Origin: Sphingomonas cannabina
GTDB taxonomy: Bacteria; Pseudomonadota; Alphaproteobacteria; Sphingomonadales; Sphingomonadaceae
Assembly (NCBI RefSeq): GCF_021391395.1
Contig: NZ_CP090059.1
Location: 1,721,001 to 1,785,000 of the forward strand
Direction of reading: 5' to 3'
DNA: 64,000 nt
The translations under genes and the position numbers were made by a program. Positions 61,376 through 64,000 of this stretch are shown here, in pieces (positions within the stretch are counted from its first letter, which is position 1; each line of letters begins with the position of its first letter). Under the pieces are notes generated by a model, which did not search any database, was not told where the DNA came from, and was given only the letters and a program-made list of their open reading frames with translations.

Positions 61376-61583
61376 CTCCTCCCCGGCACGGGGAGGGGGC
61401 GTTGCGGCTTTGGCTTGCCCCCGGCAAGCCAAGATCGTGTCCGGGGGACACGATCTCGCCGCAACGCCGGCCGCAGGCCGGTGGTGGAGGGGGCCCAGTT
61501 GCAACGGATTCCGGTGCCGAGGGCCCCCTCCACCGCGCCGCTGCGCAGCGCGGTCCCCCTCCCCGTGCCGGGGAGGAGCTTTG
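61376..61583. repeat. Palindromic intergenic repeat, family A, copy 5 (with extra inner hairpin)
   Basis: CTCCTCCCCGGCACGGGGAG at 61376 is paired with CTCCCCGTGCCGGGGAGGAG ending at 61579. Inside is an extra inverted pair (GCTTGCCCCCGGCAAGCC and GATCGTGTCCGGGGGACACGATC) plus the CAACGGATTCCGGTGCCGAG block shared with copies 2 and 3. This is the longest copy (about 208 bp). It lies between cysNC and cysQ. Confidence 0.85.
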
Positions 61584-61599
61584 CGACAGGACTCCAACA

Positions 61600-62322
61600 A
61601 TGACCGACGCCGAACTCGCCCACGCCATCGCCGGGGAAGCCGGCACGCTGCTGCTCGAGCTGCGCCGGGGCCGCGCGCCCGGCCGTGCGCTCGGCGACGC
61701 CGGCGACCGCGAGGCGCAGGCGCTGATCGCCGCCCGCCTCGCCGCCGCCCGGCCCGACGACTTCGTGCTGTCGGAGGAAGCGGCCGACGACCCCGCCCGC
61801 TGCGCCGCCTCGCGCCTGTGGGTGGTCGACCCGCTCGACGGAACCGCGGAATATGCGGAAGGCCGCGACGACTGGGCGGTCCACATCGGCCTCAGCATCG
61901 ACGGCGCGCCCGCGGCCGGCGCGGTGGCGCTCCCCGCCCGCGGTCTGGTGATCGCGACCGACGCCCCGCCGCCGCCCGCGCCGCTCCACCAGCCGCCGCG
62001 CATGGTCGTCAGCCGCTCGCGCGCGCCGCACGAATGCCCCGGCATCGCCGCCGCGATCGGCGCCGAGCTGGTGCCGATGGGCTCGGCCGGCGCCAAGGCG
62101 ATGGCGGTGGTGCTGGGGGAGGCCGACATCTACCTCCACTCCGGCGGCCAATATGTCTGGGACAATTGCGCCCCCGCCGCGGTGGCGCTGGCGGCGGGGC
62201 TCCATGTGTCGCGACTGGATGGCAGCCCGCTCGTCTACAATTGCGTCGACACCTATTTACCGGATTTGCTGATCTGCCGGCCGGAGCTTGCCGAACCGGT
62301 GCTGAGATTGGTCCGCGGCTGA
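61600..62322 (+). CDS. cysQ: 3'(2'),5'-bisphosphate nucleotidase CysQ-like (inositol monophosphatase family)
   Basis: A 240-aa cytosolic phosphatase. FVLSEEAADD supplies the metal-binding Glu, VDPLDGTAEYAEGRDDW the DPLDGT metal site, and QYVWDNCAPAAVALAAG the C-terminal WD motif. It would remove the 3'-phosphate of PAP left after PAPS reduction, matching its place after cysD-cysNC. The C-terminal motif and spacing deviate somewhat from E. coli CysQ, so another small phosphate is possible. ATG 61600; the ribosome-binding site is weak (CAGGA), just after the repeat. Confidence 0.88.
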   Translation: MTDAELAHAIAGEAGTLLLELRRGRAPGRALGDAGDREAQALIAARLAAARPDDFVLSEEAADDPARCAASRLWVVDPLDGTAEYAEGRDDWAVHIGLSIDGAPAAGAVALPARGLVIATDAPPPPAPLHQPPRMVVSRSRAPHECPGIAAAIGAELVPMGSAGAKAMAVVLGEADIYLHSGGQYVWDNCAPAAVALAAGLHVSRLDGSPLVYNCVDTYLPDLLICRPELAEPVLRLVRG

Positions 62323-62571
62323 CACCTACACCGAGCGGCACTTCACCTCGACCATATACCGCCGGAAGTGGCCGTCACACTCTCCAAACCCGCGCACACC
62401 GTATACGGACAAAGCCATATCTGAAACTGATTGTGGTTAATAAGCAACAGTTGCGAAACAAAACTTCGTGCTTTGGAAACTTTGTGTTGAACGCTGACTG
62501 TTAAGAATTGACCATGGCGCCTCCATCGGTCCGGCAGCGATATCGCTCGCCCGCATCAAATGGGGGTTCGC

Positions 62572-64000
62572 ATGACCAGAATATTGCGTCGTCATCTCTT
62601 GGCCACCACGTTGCTGATCTCTACGAGTGCCCTTGCTTCACCGGCCTTCGCACAGGATGCCCAGCCCGCGCAGTTAGGCCAGCCGCAGACGCCAGCCGCT
62701 GCCGATATCGCCCAGCAACAGAGCGATGCGACCACGCCCGACACGCAGGGCACCGGCAACGACATCATCGTCACCGGGACGCTGTTCCGCCGCACCGATA
62801 CCGAGACGGCTTCGCCCGTCACCGTGCTCACCTCGGACAATCTCGCCAAGGCGGGCGTCACCAACATCGCCGACGCGATTCGTTCGGTCTCCGCCGACAG
62901 CGCCGGCTCGATCTCGACGGGCTTCCAGGGCGGCTTCTCCGCGGGCGGCCAGGCAGTATCGCTGCGCGGCCTCGGCGTGTCGTCGACGCTGGTGCTGATC
63001 GACGGCCTGCGCTCGACCAACTTTCCGCTCAACGACGACGGCCACAACGCTTATACCGATCTCAACTCGATCCCGTTCAGCGCGGTCGAGCGGGTCGAGG
63101 TGCTGAAGGACGGCGCCTCGTCGACCTATGGCGCCGACGCGATCGGCGGCGTGGTCAACGTCATCATGAAGAAGCAGTTCACCGGCGTCGCCGGCACGGC
63201 CGAGGCCGGCGTCGGCGAGGACGGCTATGCCTCGCGCTACCGCGCCAACCTGACCGCCGGCATCGGCGACTATGACGCCGCCGGCTGGAACTTCTACATC
63301 AACGGCGAATATCAGCGCGACGGCCGCGTCTCGGTGCAGGACGTCGGCTTTCCGTTCAATACGACCGACCTGAGCTCGATCGGGCTCAGCGACAACAACG
63401 CCGACGACAGCTCGCTGACCGGCACCGGAGCCAACGGAACGGTCAGCGCAGTGGTGCGCCGGACCACCCAGACCAACCTGAACGATCCGTTCACCGGCGG
63501 CACGACCGAGACGGGGCAATATACCACGCTCAATCTCGGCAGCTGCACGAACGGCACCTTCACCGTTGCGGGGGCGAGCGGCGGCACCGGCTGCCGTCAT
63601 GATACGACTTATGAGTATTCCCAGGTTCAGCCGAAGCAGGAACGCTTCAGCTTTACCGGCCGCCTGAGCCTCCGCCTCAGCGACAATATCGAAGCCTATG
63701 CTCTCGGAAGCTATGCCCAGAGCGAGGTCGATATCATGGGCCTGCCGCCCTCGGTCCGCCAGCGCCAGCCTTATGGTGCGCCGCCGACGGTCGCATCGAA
63801 CAACCCCGGCGTCGTGCTGCCGGTCTGGATCTGTCCGTCGGGCGTGGATTGCGCCAATCCCGCGACGGCAGGTCGCCAGCTCAATCCGAACAATCCCTAT
63901 GCGGCTGCTTTCGCCAATGATCCGGCTAATGGTGCGGCGCGCATTTACTACCGCTTTGGCGATATCCTGGCCCAATCGCACCGCAACAATGAAGTGATCC
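62572..64000 (+). CDS. TonB-dependent receptor, truncated by the window end
   Basis: The first 476 codons are present. The signal peptide (RRHLLATTLLISTSALASPA, then FAQ) is followed by a Gln-rich linker and the TonB-box-like NDIIVTGTLFRRTDT. The plug is VTNIADAIRSVSADSAG, VSLRGLGVSSTLVLIDGLR and VERVEVLKDGASSTYGADAI, and the first barrel strands follow. The VLKDGASSTYGADAIGGVVN motif places it in the oar-like/standard receptor group, distinct from the other four. GGGGG is seven bases before ATG 62572. The 62323-62571 upstream region is AT-richer but shows no clear operator. Confidence 0.92.
   Translation, partial: MTRILRRHLLATTLLISTSALASPAFAQDAQPAQLGQPQTPAAADIAQQQSDATTPDTQGTGNDIIVTGTLFRRTDTETASPVTVLTSDNLAKAGVTNIADAIRSVSADSAGSISTGFQGGFSAGGQAVSLRGLGVSSTLVLIDGLRSTNFPLNDDGHNAYTDLNSIPFSAVERVEVLKDGASSTYGADAIGGVVNVIMKKQFTGVAGTAEAGVGEDGYASRYRANLTAGIGDYDAAGWNFYINGEYQRDGRVSVQDVGFPFNTTDLSSIGLSDNNADDSSLTGTGANGTVSAVVRRTTQTNLNDPFTGGTTETGQYTTLNLGSCTNGTFTVAGASGGTGCRHDTTYEYSQVQPKQERFSFTGRLSLRLSDNIEAYALGSYAQSEVDIMGLPPSVRQRQPYGAPPTVASNNPGVVLPVWICPSGVDCANPATAGRQLNPNNPYAAAFANDPANGAARIYYRFGDILAQSHRNNEVI

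Noticed and set aside
59307..62129. 940-aa minus-strand frame over cysNC and cysQ
   Set aside because: Antisense of two well-identified enzymes; composition is typical of a shadow.

Overview
The window is GC-rich chromosomal DNA of an alphaproteobacterium, most likely a sphingomonad. The inference rests on five TonB-dependent receptors of the Caulobacterales/Sphingomonadales type, a FecI/FecR pair, a fused CysNC, a DUF2794 protein, and many palindromic intergenic repeats built on CTCCCC...GGGGAG. No rRNA or tRNA gene, CRISPR array or replication origin was recognised.

Layout. 1-5.2 kb: start of ahpC, a TauE/SafE permease, cysE, DUF2794, a membrane protein, an SDR and a small proline-rich secreted protein. 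5.2-12.4 kb: a complete phosphate module on the minus strand, phoR-pstS-pstC-pstA-pstB-phoU-phoB. 12.6-16.9 kb: gph, then glmU, a small unknown gene and glmS. 16.9-20.0 kb: a decayed island that starts exactly 25 bp after glmS with an end resembling Tn7. It holds remnants of an acyl-CoA ligase gene and an SDR gene; the SDR is split by an IS5-family element that appears to carry a 103-aa passenger gene. 20.0-22.7 kb: SDR, YcaC-like hydrolase and a LysR regulator.

22.7-31.4 kb: a probable alpha-glucoside locus (LacI regulator, SLC45/MalY-like transporter, TonB receptor, GH97), followed by a decayed siderophore-receptor gene and a pabB-pabC fusion. 34.0-45.8 kb: an amino-sugar (galactosamine/GalNAc) locus with a TonB receptor, AgaR-like DeoR regulator, amidohydrolase, GH36 glycosidase, DMT permease, KbaZ/GatZ, AgaS and an AgaK-like kinase. 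TTTCG direct repeats lie at each of its promoters, which makes it look like one regulon. Glycan fragments would cross the outer membrane through the receptor, be trimmed by GH36, enter through the DMT permease, and be phosphorylated, deaminated/isomerised and passed to tagatose-phosphate metabolism.

45.8-57.1 kb: a secreted protein of unknown function, then ECF sigma factor, FecR anti-sigma, STN-containing TonB receptor and a PhoD phosphatase, i.e. a cell-surface signalling trio coupled to phosphoester hydrolysis, and a further TonB receptor. 57.2-62.3 kb: a potassium channel with an RCK domain, then sulfate activation genes cysD, cysNC and cysQ. The window ends inside a fifth TonB receptor.
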